Below, piece by piece: positions 7,543-16,610 of a stretch of 64,000 nt of DNA; position 1 is the stretch's first letter; each line of letters opens with the position of its first letter. The translations under genes were made by a program, and so were the position numbers. Below the pieces are notes generated by a model, which worked only from the letters and a program-made list of their open reading frames with translations, was not told where the DNA came from and ran no database searches. The stretch is from assembly GCA_020635535.1 (NCBI GenBank), contig JACJZP010000006.1:1-64000 (forward strand), given 5' to 3'. The DNA comes from Flavobacteriales bacterium (lineage in GTDB: Bacteria; Bacteroidota; Bacteroidia; UBA10329).

Positions 7543-7914
7543 TCATTTTTTACGCAGAACGCCAATTGCAAGCACTCCAACAAGGGCTCCAACTGTATCG
7601 GCCAGCAGGTCCAGCAGATCACCATTTCTACCTTCTACCCAATAGAATTGCACCACCTCCAATACACCACCCAAAGCCATACACCAAACAACCACACCGG
7701 CCATGGCAAATAATGCAGATGTTCTACCAACTGCCCAAAGCAAGAGCCCGGCTTCTACCGCAAACAACACACCATGTATCAACTTATCAACCCCTTCGAT
7801 CTCAAGCCATGGGAAATGCGACACATCATCTTGAGGAGAAACAAGTCCGTAAACAATAAAGGCCGTCCAGAAGACGGCCAGTATCCATTTAATTGCAGGA
7901 GTCTGTTCGATCAG
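7543..7914 (-). CDS. VanZ-like membrane protein, probable CTG start overlapping gcvH (123 aa)
   Basis: A small integral membrane protein of the VanZ type: the DKLIHGVLF helix, a second hydrophobic helix (LFAMAGVVVWCMALGGVLEVVQ), then GRNGDLLDLLADTVGALVG. The only conventional start (GTG at 7824, 93 aa) would delete the first transmembrane segment. The same frame is open upstream and encodes IKWILAVFWTAFIVYGLV, a clear first helix, then SPQDD. No ATG, GTG or TTG exists before the upstream stop; the best candidate is CTG at 7914, which overlaps the gcvH stop as CTGA, a spacing normally seen with ATGA. Translation is therefore probably coupled to gcvH. The exact function of VanZ-like proteins in Bacteroidota is not established. 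Confidence 0.7.
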   Translation of the reverse strand: MIEQTPAIKWILAVFWTAFIVYGLVSPQDDVSHFPWLEIEGVDKLIHGVLFAVEAGLLLWAVGRTSALFAMAGVVVWCMALGGVLEVVQFYWVEGRNGDLLDLLADTVGALVGVLAIGVLRKK

Positions 7915-8291
7915 CCCCCAATAAGGTCTTTGTATTCGTCTGCCGAAAGCAATGAATCCAATTCAGACGCATTGGCAACTTGAATCTTGATCATCCATCC
8001 AGCTCCATAAGGGTCACGGTTTACGGCCTCTGGGTCAGCCTCCAATCCCTGATTGAATTCAAGGATCTCACCACCAATGGGCATGAAAAGATCAGAAACC
8101 GTCTTCACCGCCTCAACCGTTCCGAACACTTCCTCAGCATCCAAGGTTTCGCCTTCTGTTTCAATTTCAACATAAACGATATCGCCAAGCTCGCCCTGGG
8201 CAAAATCCGTAATTCCAACAGTGGCAACGTCACCGTCTACTTTTATCCATTCATGTTCTTTCGTGTACTTGAGGTCTGCTGGAATGTTCAT
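7911..8291 (-). CDS. gcvH: Glycine cleavage system H protein
   Basis: A lipoyl carrier protein that shuttles the aminomethyl group between the P, T and L proteins of glycine cleavage. At 126 aa it has standard length, with YTKEHEW near the N-terminus and the lipoylation site Lys63 in GTVEAVKTVSDLF. The gene follows sprA's upstream end with a 57-bp spacer that holds a -7-like TAATTTTG, and its stop overlaps the VanZ-like gene. No gcvP or gcvT is present here. From memory, its position next to sprA recurs in Flavobacteriia, so it is probably part of a conserved neighbourhood and not a glycine operon. Confidence 0.96.
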   Translation of the reverse strand: MNIPADLKYTKEHEWIKVDGDVATVGITDFAQGELGDIVYVEIETEGETLDAEEVFGTVEAVKTVSDLFMPIGGEILEFNQGLEADPEAVNRDPYGAGWMIKIQVANASELDSLLSADEYKDLIGG

Positions 8292-8319
8292 TTACGTATG
8301 CTTTGAATTATTTGACGGC

Positions 8320-8327
8320 CAAAATTA
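8320..8327 (-). promoter_or_regulatory. Candidate -7 box TAATTTTG for gcvH
   Basis: A TAnnTTTG match in the sprA-gcvH spacer, 29 bases upstream of the gcvH ATG. No obvious -33 TTG is seen. Confidence 0.4.
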
Positions 8328-8348
8328 TGTTTTTAGCCATACCGTCTA

Positions 8349-11300
8349 TCATTCGGCCAAAGTAAATCTCAGGCTCAGACCTGCACCATGGTTCTGGGTT
8401 GGGAATGAGGTGGAGACAACCGGTTCGTTAATAGCTCCATTATAGAACAGGCGGATATTGAACCGCTGGTTGATCACATAATCCGCGTTGACCTTAATGC
8501 TGATAAGCTTCTGCCCAGAAGTGGCCTGATTCAGATCTTCTTCCATTTTTCGGATCATGGTTCTATTATCGCGTAGCGAGAAGTCAACACGGAAATTCAG
8601 ATCCGATTTGATCTTCTTGGTGTTCTTACCGAAGCGGATCGGGAACGTAACATTCTTGAAAGTATACCCTGCCCCTACAATGTATTCTTCGCTGGTAACT
8701 TCCGTTAGCTGATTGTTTGCAAAACTGTACGAAAGCGTTCTACTGGTCTTCACCTCCATTTTGGCAGTAAGCGAATTCTTGAAGTTGAAATCCAAGCTGA
8801 TCAATGGGCTGAACTGCTCACTTATGGTAATGTTACCGATCTGCAGCTCTGGTACAAAGTTTCCAGAACTGTCTCGCGTATTCGGGAACTTGGTAATGCC
8901 CTCCGTAGTTACCACCGGGTCAAACGCCAAGTTGCTGGTAAAGCTCCCTACACTGTAGGTAGACCGATAGGCGTGTCCGAGGGTAACGTTACGTGCAAAC
9001 TTCTTAACGAATGGGATCTTTCCGATACCATCGTAATTGACACGCCAGTTAGGAAGCGGGATGCGCGGGAATGGGCTGGTCTCAATGGTATTTGCATTGA
9101 ACACACCGTATGCCGAAAGGAACGCTGGAATGATAACGTCCTGTTGTGTGCCTCCATAGCCTTCTGAAAAACCATCCGTATTCTGAACAAGGAAGCCCGG
9201 ATAAGCATCGGATAGCCGCTGTGAAATGACCGTTCGGTTTTCCTTGAACTGATCGAATGTGGGTGACGAAAGGTCATCGCGCTGCTTTGCAAATGTGGTG
9301 TTTACCGTTATGTAAGACATACTGAAGTTACCCGTCTTTACCTGATTGAAACTGGTAGGTTGCTGCAGTTCATTATCCCAACGGAAAAACTCCGAAACAC
9401 CTTCTGTATATGTCCTTGTAGCGGTAAGGTCAATTCTGAAACCCTTGATCGGTTCCAAGGTAGCCCGCATGTTCAAAGAGCTCGACTGTGTCTGAACCAG
9501 TGGGTTGCTCTGTAACGTATCCGATGATATCCACCCGCCTTTTATTGCCTCAGACCGAATATCATAACCGGTCGAAATATCATCAAATGCGAATTGCTGC
9601 CATCCGAAAATGAATGGCACCATACCTATGGTATTCTGCATGGTGTCAGACAGACCCATATACTTAGAGCCAGGCATATAACCCGGCAGCAATGTTCCGT
9701 TATTCTCAGAGTAGGTAACATTCACGGTTTTCACCATCATAAGGAAATTGGCAACTCCCTCTCCAAGTAGCTTCCCGAAATTGATCCTTGGCTTACCGTT
9801 CTTGGTTGTGTCTTCTTTTGCATCCTCACCACCTTTGCTTGCCTTGGCCTTTGCCTGGGCCTTACGGGCGCTGGCTGTTTTCCTGCTGTTCTGATTCACC
9901 TTTTTCAGGAATGGGATCTTATTGTAGAGCTGCGTAAGGTTAGCATTGGCATTTATCTGCCAGTTCTGCGAGTTCTGAATGGTATTACCAAATGAGGCTA
10001 TGCCGAATGAGCCGTCATCCTTCCTTTCCAACGGAGCAGAATTCCATGAGTAGTTACCCGTGTATGATGCATTGGAAGTTATCCAACTGAAGATGGGGAA
10101 CTTGTTGATCGGCAACGTCCAGTTAACCGTTGTGGTGTGGTTATATTGGGTTGTTCTACCTCCGCGTTGGAAAATATTCTGAATAATGGAATCGCGCATG
10201 TGCTGCCACGTATCGAGGTCGCGGTCCACCGCGCCCTCTGGCTCATCTACCCTACCGAAGTTGAATGCATCAAACTGGATCTTGATGGCCTTGGTAAGAT
10301 CATACTGGAAATGATATTCCCTATTCCAGAAGAACGATTTCTGGTACGTTGGATCAATACGGATGTCATAATCAGTGGTGTTCCGCAACTTCTGTTCCGT
10401 ATAACGTCTGTCCATATCGGTTCTGAAACCAAGACGACCAGGAACATAGTTGAAGTTGAAGTCCTTGATAGGTCTCCACCATTCTGATCGCAACATGCTA
10501 CGCGACCACTTCTGATACCGCTCCTTCCTTTTGGCGTATTTCTCCAGTTGGTCTTCGGCTTCGGCCAACTCCTCACCCTTTACCTTGGCCCGTTTCAAGC
10601 TGTCAACAACCGCCTTCTGTTCTTTGTGCCGTTCCGCCTGCTTTTCCTTGGTCTTATCTACCATGGCATTCACCAGTTTCAGCTTGGAGAATGGGCGCAC
10701 GTTATTCCCCTTCGGACTGTAATCATAGTTCACACCTCCTCTGTAGGTTCGGGTCTGTTGAGATGCCACCTGTATGTTGCGCTGATACTGCTGATTGTAA
10801 GCATAGTTGAACGAGAAATTCGATATGCTCCACGGCATGGTGGGTCCTTTTCCGGTCTTCTGTTTCCGCACATCGGTAAAGTTCATACTCCTTCGCTTGG
10901 TGTAAGACTCCACTTGCCGCCTCAGCGTATCGCGAGCCCCTTCTGTCTCCAAATTCGATAATGATGCCGCCATGGTTACATCCGGATCGAGCGGATTATA
11001 CTCTGGAGTTCCGAACGTTTCGGAGAATCCGAGATACATTGGAACATTTACACCCCACTTGCTTGGGAAGAATTTGCCAAGTGCAATAGTGGTAGAAAGG
11101 TCATAACTGGCAATGCTTTCTCTGAGTCGTTCGCTTGGCTTACTGTCAAACGCACCGAAACCGAACTTCTTGTAGTTGGCCGCAGCAGATAGGTTTGCAA
11201 AGTCTGCCAGTTTGATATTTACCTGACCGGTAGCTGCCCACCCCCCCTTATTGTCAAAATCTGTCAAACGAAGTTCGTTAACCCAGATCTCGGCACACTT

Positions 11301-14300
11301 GGTTCGGCCATCATCCCCGTCCATGGGGCCTTCCTTCTTCGGGTTTCGAATACCGATAACCATAGACTTGATGTTGGCCAGGTTCGGATTACCCTTTACA
11401 ATGATCTTGTTTCTTGGGCCATGCTCATACTCGTACCGCTTGGTAATGGAAACATCGGGGTCTGATATGAGGTCGCGGTTACGCTGCTGCTTGGCAAGGA
11501 TCAGCTCATTGAACTCCAGATCGATGTTGTTCAGGATCGGCCAAACCTCATACTCATCTGTTGCACCCGGCTGGGTAACAATTGCCGGAACCTCATACTC
11601 GTAATAGTTGTTATCGAAATCTGTACCCAACCTTAGGAACACCGTTATGTCATCATCCGCCAGCGGATTCGGATCAATGGCCTCCGCGTGTATGAACATC
11701 TTCAACTTCTTGTAAGAACGGATGTCGAACTGTGTGTTCTTGAAGGCTGCTCTTGCATCGCCATCTGCCAGATCGCAGACCTTGAGCAACAACGATTGCT
11801 CATTCAATCTTCTCAGCGTGGTGCTGCTGTTGGGTGTCTGCTGACGGTAGATACCTGGAGGCAGAATATAGTTGATCGGTTCCTTGGCACCATTCTCTTC
11901 AATGTTCACAGTGGAGATGTCGAAAGGCGTATCATCGTTCGGGTCGCCCGGCACATATTCGCCTGGCTCCTCCAAGGAGAACAGATATCTCCTCCACTCA
12001 CCCCGCACCAATTCCAAACGGGCAAAACGTGCCACCACTGAGTCTTCAAATCCTCTGAAGAACATTCTCATAAAGCGGATAGAACGGAAATCCTGAATAC
12101 CTCCAACAACCTTATCAGGATCGCGCACCGGGATCTTGAACTGAAACCATCTGGTTGTGATCTGATCCCCATTAGCCAACTGACCCGTACCCACAACTTC
12201 ATTGGTAATGTAGTTCTTACCAACCACCATGTCTTCCCTTCTCAGACTTACCTTGTACTGGAAATAGCTCTCAGCATTGTCGAGGTTTCTGTCCTTGTTG
12301 ATGTCTTCCACATCTGGGCTGATGGATGAAGATGCTTGGAATGACGTACCGCTCTCATCAGCCGTTGGCGAGTTCCCTTCCAGTCCATTGAAAAACTTGT
12401 AGCGCTCCAAAACGGATGCTTGGACATTATCCAATGAATCTCCTCTATAGAAAAGGAAGTTGTCTGAAGAAACGTCTGATATCAATCGGTTGTAGGCCTC
12501 CTGAGTGAGCGGATTCACCGGATCGGAGAGTCTTGCCTGCAGCTTTGTAACATAATCAGGGTGAATGACGGAGTGCCAGTTCAACTCCTGCGCATCATTC
12601 ATACCATCAAAGCCAACATCCTGATAAGGTCTAGAGGTTGGATCATTATCAAAGGCATCGTTAATACGCTGAAAATCGGGTACAATTGCAACTGGAGTTG
12701 TCTTAGTTGGAAGATCATTTGTAGGAGTTGGATAACCGTTCTCAAACGATTGGCTTCCATCCCTTAGAATGTCCTCAGATATCTGACCAAGGTTAAAGTA
12801 AAGGTCTCCGCCCTGATGCTGGAGCTGATCATCTTCGGCAAACGGATCCATCAACCAGAACTGGATGAATTCTATGTTGTTCTGCTCAAAGTCGCTGGTG
12901 TTTATCTGCCGCATGATTCCACCCCAACGCTTCTCAGGTTCATTCAACCGTCCGTCTGAGTCGATTCCGTAACCATACTGCACTCCAAGGGAGTCCTTTC
13001 CGTCAGCGTCATAATTATAGGGCCCCTTTTCACTTGGATAGAATGCCACATCAAACATGGGCAGGTTGGTACGCTGCCCTTGGATGTTCGGGTCTCGATT
13101 AGGGAAGATCTCCTGTTCCAGTACTTCACGCGAAAGCTCGTACGATTGCTCTGCGGTTCCCCAATGGCTTGGTGTAAGGTTATTGTTTCGGAAGAAAAGT
13201 GGGTCAATGATGTACCAGGCAATACGTGCGCGGTTCATACCATTACCTATGTCTCTCGTTACCGATGCTTCTGGGAAAATATCCGATTGGCCCTGAGGTG
13301 TACTGGCCAACGCCCAAGATTGGCGGCTTTTGAGGTCAATGAAATTCACACTCCCTTCAAAATCGTCTATGTAGGATATTCCTCCCTTTGTAATGGCTCT
13401 TGCATTGCCGGGTATAAGGTGGGCAAACTCGCCCGAAACAGAAACGGTTGAGGTTTCTTTGGTGTCTATCAACGGTATCTTATCCACTATCTTGGTAAGT
13501 AACCGAGAATCGGTGCGGTAATTTCCGTTCAAGCCCCATATGGTGTTGTTAATGGGCTCATCTCCGAAATTCACCTTTTGGGTCAGAGGCCGTTCACTCA
13601 GATTCAAAACTGTACCACCAAACGCAAGGTCCTTGCTCACCACATAATCCAAATGAACCCCACCAAGGGTTTTCTGTTGAATGTTGAAAAGGGAGTTGCT
13701 CTCACTGGTCACCCTGATAGGCTGATTAGATTCTAGAACACTCTCGTTGATGATCTTAACACGTCCAAGTGTGTAATCTACGGTATAGTCAACGTTCTCA
13801 GTCAACGTTTGGCTACCGGCCGTTACGGTAACGCTTCCTTGCGGAATGTTCATTCCGCCAAGCGAAATCTCAGCACCACCCTGCCCTTTGTATGTTCCTG
13901 CTATGATCCATCGGTTCAGTTGCGGGAAATTCAATGCCGCTTGCCGCGTAGAATCGTAAAGCTGTTGATAGACGTAGCGGTCTGCTATCTCGGTTTCTCC
14001 TGCCGCAAATTCTCCTCTTAAATGCTCACCGAATGGCTCCACTACAGGGAAGAAGATCCGCCCGTTCTGACTGTTCACAGTAACTCCCTCCACAAAATCG
14101 AAGAACCCATCGGGATAAGGGTCATTGTTGTAGTTGAGTTGATCCACGTTCATCACGCGGAGCAGGATCTTTCCATCTATGATTCCTTCTGTGATGTAGT
14201 TGGTCCTTGTTCCGGCCTCAATGTTGTCGTAGATCACATCCAAACGAAAATCCTCACGCGAAAGCTGATACGCCCCGATGTTGTAGACGTTCTTCATCAT

Positions 14301-15881
14301 CAGGTCCCACATGGGCCATTTCGGGTTGATGACGTTACTGCGAAGCATTTTCACATAGAGCGCATTCTCTCCGGTAATACCATCTGTTGAGAATTCACCC
14401 ACCTGATAGACCTGACCGCCATATGTGAACTGGAAGGCAACTGCCAATACTTGGTTCGGGTCCAACTGGCCGTTGAGCGAGATATAACCCAACTGACGGT
14501 TCACGGTATATTCAGACTCATCAAGCTTCTCAGCCAGCGTTAAGCGAACATAGTCTTGCGAGTTGTTGAAGTTATATGCAGCTGAGAGAGGAGAAAGTAC
14601 GGTTTCAACATTGTCAATGTCTCGAGCACCGATGTAAGTGGAAGTTAACGCATTGTAAAGGCTGTTTGCATTGTTGTTCGGAAGCTGCTGATTCCCCGAG
14701 CCTCCTTGTACAAACGTTGTGTTATAGGTGTCCCCTGGTTTTTCTCCAAGGTCCATAAATGCCACAACGTTACGCTGACCCCCGTCTGAAGACCCGTTGG
14801 TGTTGGTCTTCCAAACTTCAATTCTGGTAATATTGATCGGAGACTTGACCAACGGAAGGTCGGCCAACCACTGATCATATCCATCGCGGAAGAACTGGGT
14901 AAGGAAAAAGTGTTTGTTGTCTTCGTATGCATCTGCCTTCAGTTCAAATTTTGTAACCTGCGCACCTCCTTGGGTTTCTACGGTATTGGTCTCACTTTTC
15001 TGTTGAGAAAAGATTCCTGTTACAGAAAGACGACCGAACTGAAGCTTGGCCTTGACCCCGAAAAGGTTCTGACTGCCCGATATCAATGACCCTGTCAGTG
15101 GCAGCGATACGTTACCCGCCTCGATCTTCCGCAGTATCATATCGTCATCGCACGCCTCCCATTCCAACTTCATCTGGTTCTCAAAATCAAAGGTGGCATC
15201 GGTGTTGTAGTTCACTCCCAACGACATGGCATCTCCAATTTTACCCGTAACATTCAGCTGAATGCTCTGATCGAAATTGAAGGTGGTATTGGTCTGCTGC
15301 TTCTGCGGCAGAGCCGGGTTCTGGATCTTGGAAACATTGACACCGAAAATCAATTCGGCAGAGCCCTGAGGTCTGATCTCAACCGTACTTCCACAGAAAA
15401 TGGTCTCGAACAATTTGCTCTTGATATTCAATTTCGGAATCAGCGGTTTCCGCTGACTTTCAGACTGGCTCTGGGCCTTTTCTCGCCAATAATCCCGAAT
15501 GGCCTGATTGGCGTTGTAGTCCTGGTACTCATCGAACGACATGTAAGTGGGTGGCCTATAATGCATATTGTCACCCACATTCTGCTCAATATTGTAATCG
15601 CCACTTTCGGGGTCATAGTCCACCTCGGTTTGGATGTTGTCTGGGTCGTTCAGATAAAGACCGTTGTTGTTTCCTGTTGGCGTTGGGTCATAGCTATCAG
15701 GAATCGGATACGGAAGCGCCAAAGAGTCCGTATCGGCCAAGAACATCAGCAACTCGGGAAAGAGAAGCTCGTAATTGCGACTTCGCTTGGCACTTGTGGT
15801 CTTTGCGCCAGCTCCAGCCAATAGAATGAACCCACCGCAAACAGAAGCTAATACGAATATGTTCTTGAGCAAACGCTGCAT
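8349..15881 (-). CDS. sprA: SprA, T9SS outer-membrane translocon protein (2510 aa)
   Basis: SprA is the giant 36-strand beta-barrel that forms the type IX secretion pore across the outer membrane, required in gliding species for export of adhesins such as SprB. The 2510-aa length is in the family range. An N-terminal signal-like segment (about 1-26) is followed by the SprA hallmark EVDYDPESGDYNIEQNVG and YRPPTYMSFDEYQDY (about 90-125). Repeated long beta-strand blocks follow, and the protein ends in an aromatic strand (AGLSLRFTLAE). A Lys/Ala/Arg-rich insertion (around residue 2000-2020, RKTASARKAQAKAKASKGG) is unusual for a barrel and is probably an extended loop. The gene starts 14 bases after ruvA, suggesting co-transcription. 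Three T9SS cargo genes are in the same window. Confidence 0.97.
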   Translation of the reverse strand: MQRLLKNIFVLASVCGGFILLAGAGAKTTSAKRSRNYELLFPELLMFLADTDSLALPYPIPDSYDPTPTGNNNGLYLNDPDNIQTEVDYDPESGDYNIEQNVGDNMHYRPPTYMSFDEYQDYNANQAIRDYWREKAQSQSESQRKPLIPKLNIKSKLFETIFCGSTVEIRPQGSAELIFGVNVSKIQNPALPQKQQTNTTFNFDQSIQLNVTGKIGDAMSLGVNYNTDATFDFENQMKLEWEACDDDMILRKIEAGNVSLPLTGSLISGSQNLFGVKAKLQFGRLSVTGIFSQQKSETNTVETQGGAQVTKFELKADAYEDNKHFFLTQFFRDGYDQWLADLPLVKSPINITRIEVWKTNTNGSSDGGQRNVVAFMDLGEKPGDTYNTTFVQGGSGNQQLPNNNANSLYNALTSTYIGARDIDNVETVLSPLSAAYNFNNSQDYVRLTLAEKLDESEYTVNRQLGYISLNGQLDPNQVLAVAFQFTYGGQVYQVGEFSTDGITGENALYVKMLRSNVINPKWPMWDLMMKNVYNIGAYQLSREDFRLDVIYDNIEAGTRTNYITEGIIDGKILLRVMNVDQLNYNNDPYPDGFFDFVEGVTVNSQNGRIFFPVVEPFGEHLRGEFAAGETEIADRYVYQQLYDSTRQAALNFPQLNRWIIAGTYKGQGGAEISLGGMNIPQGSVTVTAGSQTLTENVDYTVDYTLGRVKIINESVLESNQPIRVTSESNSLFNIQQKTLGGVHLDYVVSKDLAFGGTVLNLSERPLTQKVNFGDEPINNTIWGLNGNYRTDSRLLTKIVDKIPLIDTKETSTVSVSGEFAHLIPGNARAITKGGISYIDDFEGSVNFIDLKSRQSWALASTPQGQSDIFPEASVTRDIGNGMNRARIAWYIIDPLFFRNNNLTPSHWGTAEQSYELSREVLEQEIFPNRDPNIQGQRTNLPMFDVAFYPSEKGPYNYDADGKDSLGVQYGYGIDSDGRLNEPEKRWGGIMRQINTSDFEQNNIEFIQFWLMDPFAEDDQLQHQGGDLYFNLGQISEDILRDGSQSFENGYPTPTNDLPTKTTPVAIVPDFQRINDAFDNDPTSRPYQDVGFDGMNDAQELNWHSVIHPDYVTKLQARLSDPVNPLTQEAYNRLISDVSSDNFLFYRGDSLDNVQASVLERYKFFNGLEGNSPTADESGTSFQASSSISPDVEDINKDRNLDNAESYFQYKVSLRREDMVVGKNYITNEVVGTGQLANGDQITTRWFQFKIPVRDPDKVVGGIQDFRSIRFMRMFFRGFEDSVVARFARLELVRGEWRRYLFSLEEPGEYVPGDPNDDTPFDISTVNIEENGAKEPINYILPPGIYRQQTPNSSTTLRRLNEQSLLLKVCDLADGDARAAFKNTQFDIRSYKKLKMFIHAEAIDPNPLADDDITVFLRLGTDFDNNYYEYEVPAIVTQPGATDEYEVWPILNNIDLEFNELILAKQQRNRDLISDPDVSITKRYEYEHGPRNKIIVKGNPNLANIKSMVIGIRNPKKEGPMDGDDGRTKCAEIWVNELRLTDFDNKGGWAATGQVNIKLADFANLSAAANYKKFGFGAFDSKPSERLRESIASYDLSTTIALGKFFPSKWGVNVPMYLGFSETFGTPEYNPLDPDVTMAASLSNLETEGARDTLRRQVESYTKRRSMNFTDVRKQKTGKGPTMPWSISNFSFNYAYNQQYQRNIQVASQQTRTYRGGVNYDYSPKGNNVRPFSKLKLVNAMVDKTKEKQAERHKEQKAVVDSLKRAKVKGEELAEAEDQLEKYAKRKERYQKWSRSMLRSEWWRPIKDFNFNYVPGRLGFRTDMDRRYTEQKLRNTTDYDIRIDPTYQKSFFWNREYHFQYDLTKAIKIQFDAFNFGRVDEPEGAVDRDLDTWQHMRDSIIQNIFQRGGRTTQYNHTTTVNWTLPINKFPIFSWITSNASYTGNYSWNSAPLERKDDGSFGIASFGNTIQNSQNWQINANANLTQLYNKIPFLKKVNQNSRKTASARKAQAKAKASKGGEDAKEDTTKNGKPRINFGKLLGEGVANFLMMVKTVNVTYSENNGTLLPGYMPGSKYMGLSDTMQNTIGMVPFIFGWQQFAFDDISTGYDIRSEAIKGGWISSDTLQSNPLVQTQSSSLNMRATLEPIKGFRIDLTATRTYTEGVSEFFRWDNELQQPTSFNQVKTGNFSMSYITVNTTFAKQRDDLSSPTFDQFKENRTVISQRLSDAYPGFLVQNTDGFSEGYGGTQQDVIIPAFLSAYGVFNANTIETSPFPRIPLPNWRVNYDGIGKIPFVKKFARNVTLGHAYRSTYSVGSFTSNLAFDPVVTTEGITKFPNTRDSSGNFVPELQIGNITISEQFSPLISLDFNFKNSLTAKMEVKTSRTLSYSFANNQLTEVTSEEYIVGAGYTFKNVTFPIRFGKNTKKIKSDLNFRVDFSLRDNRTMIRKMEEDLNQATSGQKLISIKVNADYVINQRFNIRLFYNGAINEPVVSTSFPTQNHGAGLSLRFTLAE

Positions 15882-15895
15882 ACGGGTTCTTAGAC

Positions 15896-16480
15896 TCAGA
15901 AATTGCTTAGCGCGTGTTTGACTATTTCTTCCAATCCAAGGTCGGAGCCATACTTTTTCAAGACCTTATCTATGGCCGTGTTGGCTGAATTCTTGGCAAA
16001 CCCGAGCGTAACCAGCGCGGTTAACGCCTCCTCTCGCTGTTTATTTTGCTCGCTGGCAAAACCAAGTTGCCCCACTTCAACTTTGGCCACCTTGTCCCGA
16101 AGGTCCACAATTATCCGTTCAGCAGTTTTAGGCCCAACGCCTTTAACTGATTTCAGGCGACCCACATCACCGCTGGCTATGGTTTCCTTAACACCCGCAG
16201 GATCCAGACCAGAAAGAATAGCAAGGGCCGTGTTGCCACCAACACCCGATACGGATATCAGCTGTCTGAACAATTCACGCTCATCTTGGTTAAAGAATCC
16301 GTAAAGCACATGCGCATCTTCGCGAATGGCCAAATGCGTGAACAGCCGAACCGTTCCTTTATCGGGCAATTGGGCGTATGTATGCAGGGATATGGAAAGC
16401 AGGTAACCAATTCCTCCAACATCAATAACAGCACTTGCGGGAGTCTTTTCTTCCAAGACCCCGTTCAGGTGTGTGATCAT
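15896..16480 (-). CDS. ruvA: Holliday junction branch migration protein RuvA
   Basis: The 194-aa DNA-binding subunit of the RuvAB branch-migration motor. It has the N-terminal OB fold (MITHLNGVLEEKTPASAVIDVGGIGYLL), tandem helix-hairpin-helix motifs (about 70-130, SVSGVGGNTALAILSGL and KSVKGVGPKTAERIIVDLRDK) and the C-terminal RuvB-contacting domain (EEALTALVTLGF). Its partner ruvB lies separately at 29623-30648. It is the first gene of the ruvA-sprA unit, with a -7-like TACTTTTG about 70 bases upstream. Confidence 0.96.
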   Translation of the reverse strand: MITHLNGVLEEKTPASAVIDVGGIGYLLSISLHTYAQLPDKGTVRLFTHLAIREDAHVLYGFFNQDERELFRQLISVSGVGGNTALAILSGLDPAGVKETIASGDVGRLKSVKGVGPKTAERIIVDLRDKVAKVEVGQLGFASEQNKQREEALTALVTLGFAKNSANTAIDKVLKKYGSDLGLEEIVKHALSNF

Positions 16481-16547
16481 CTAAACGTTTACTTCAGTTC
16501 AGGTAAAGTAGAATCGATATATGCTGCTTTAAATTTTTGAAGGACGG

Positions 16548-16555
16548 CAAAAGTA
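16548..16555 (-). promoter_or_regulatory. Candidate -7 box TACTTTTG upstream of ruvA-sprA
   Basis: A TAnnTTTG match 68 bases upstream of the ruvA ATG, in the divergent spacer shared with the sirtuin gene. Confidence 0.35.
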
Positions 16556-16610
16556 AAGATTTTTAACTTCCTCCGTGCTTACCTCAAGTTGAACCATAGC
16601 GTGCTTTTCG

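Noticed and set aside
7543..7824. VanZ-like gene starting at GTG 7824
   Set aside because: It would remove a clear transmembrane helix that the same frame encodes upstream.
8349..15881. Many plus-strand open frames of 60-140 codons inside sprA
   Set aside because: They are antisense shadows of a long gene with no family features.
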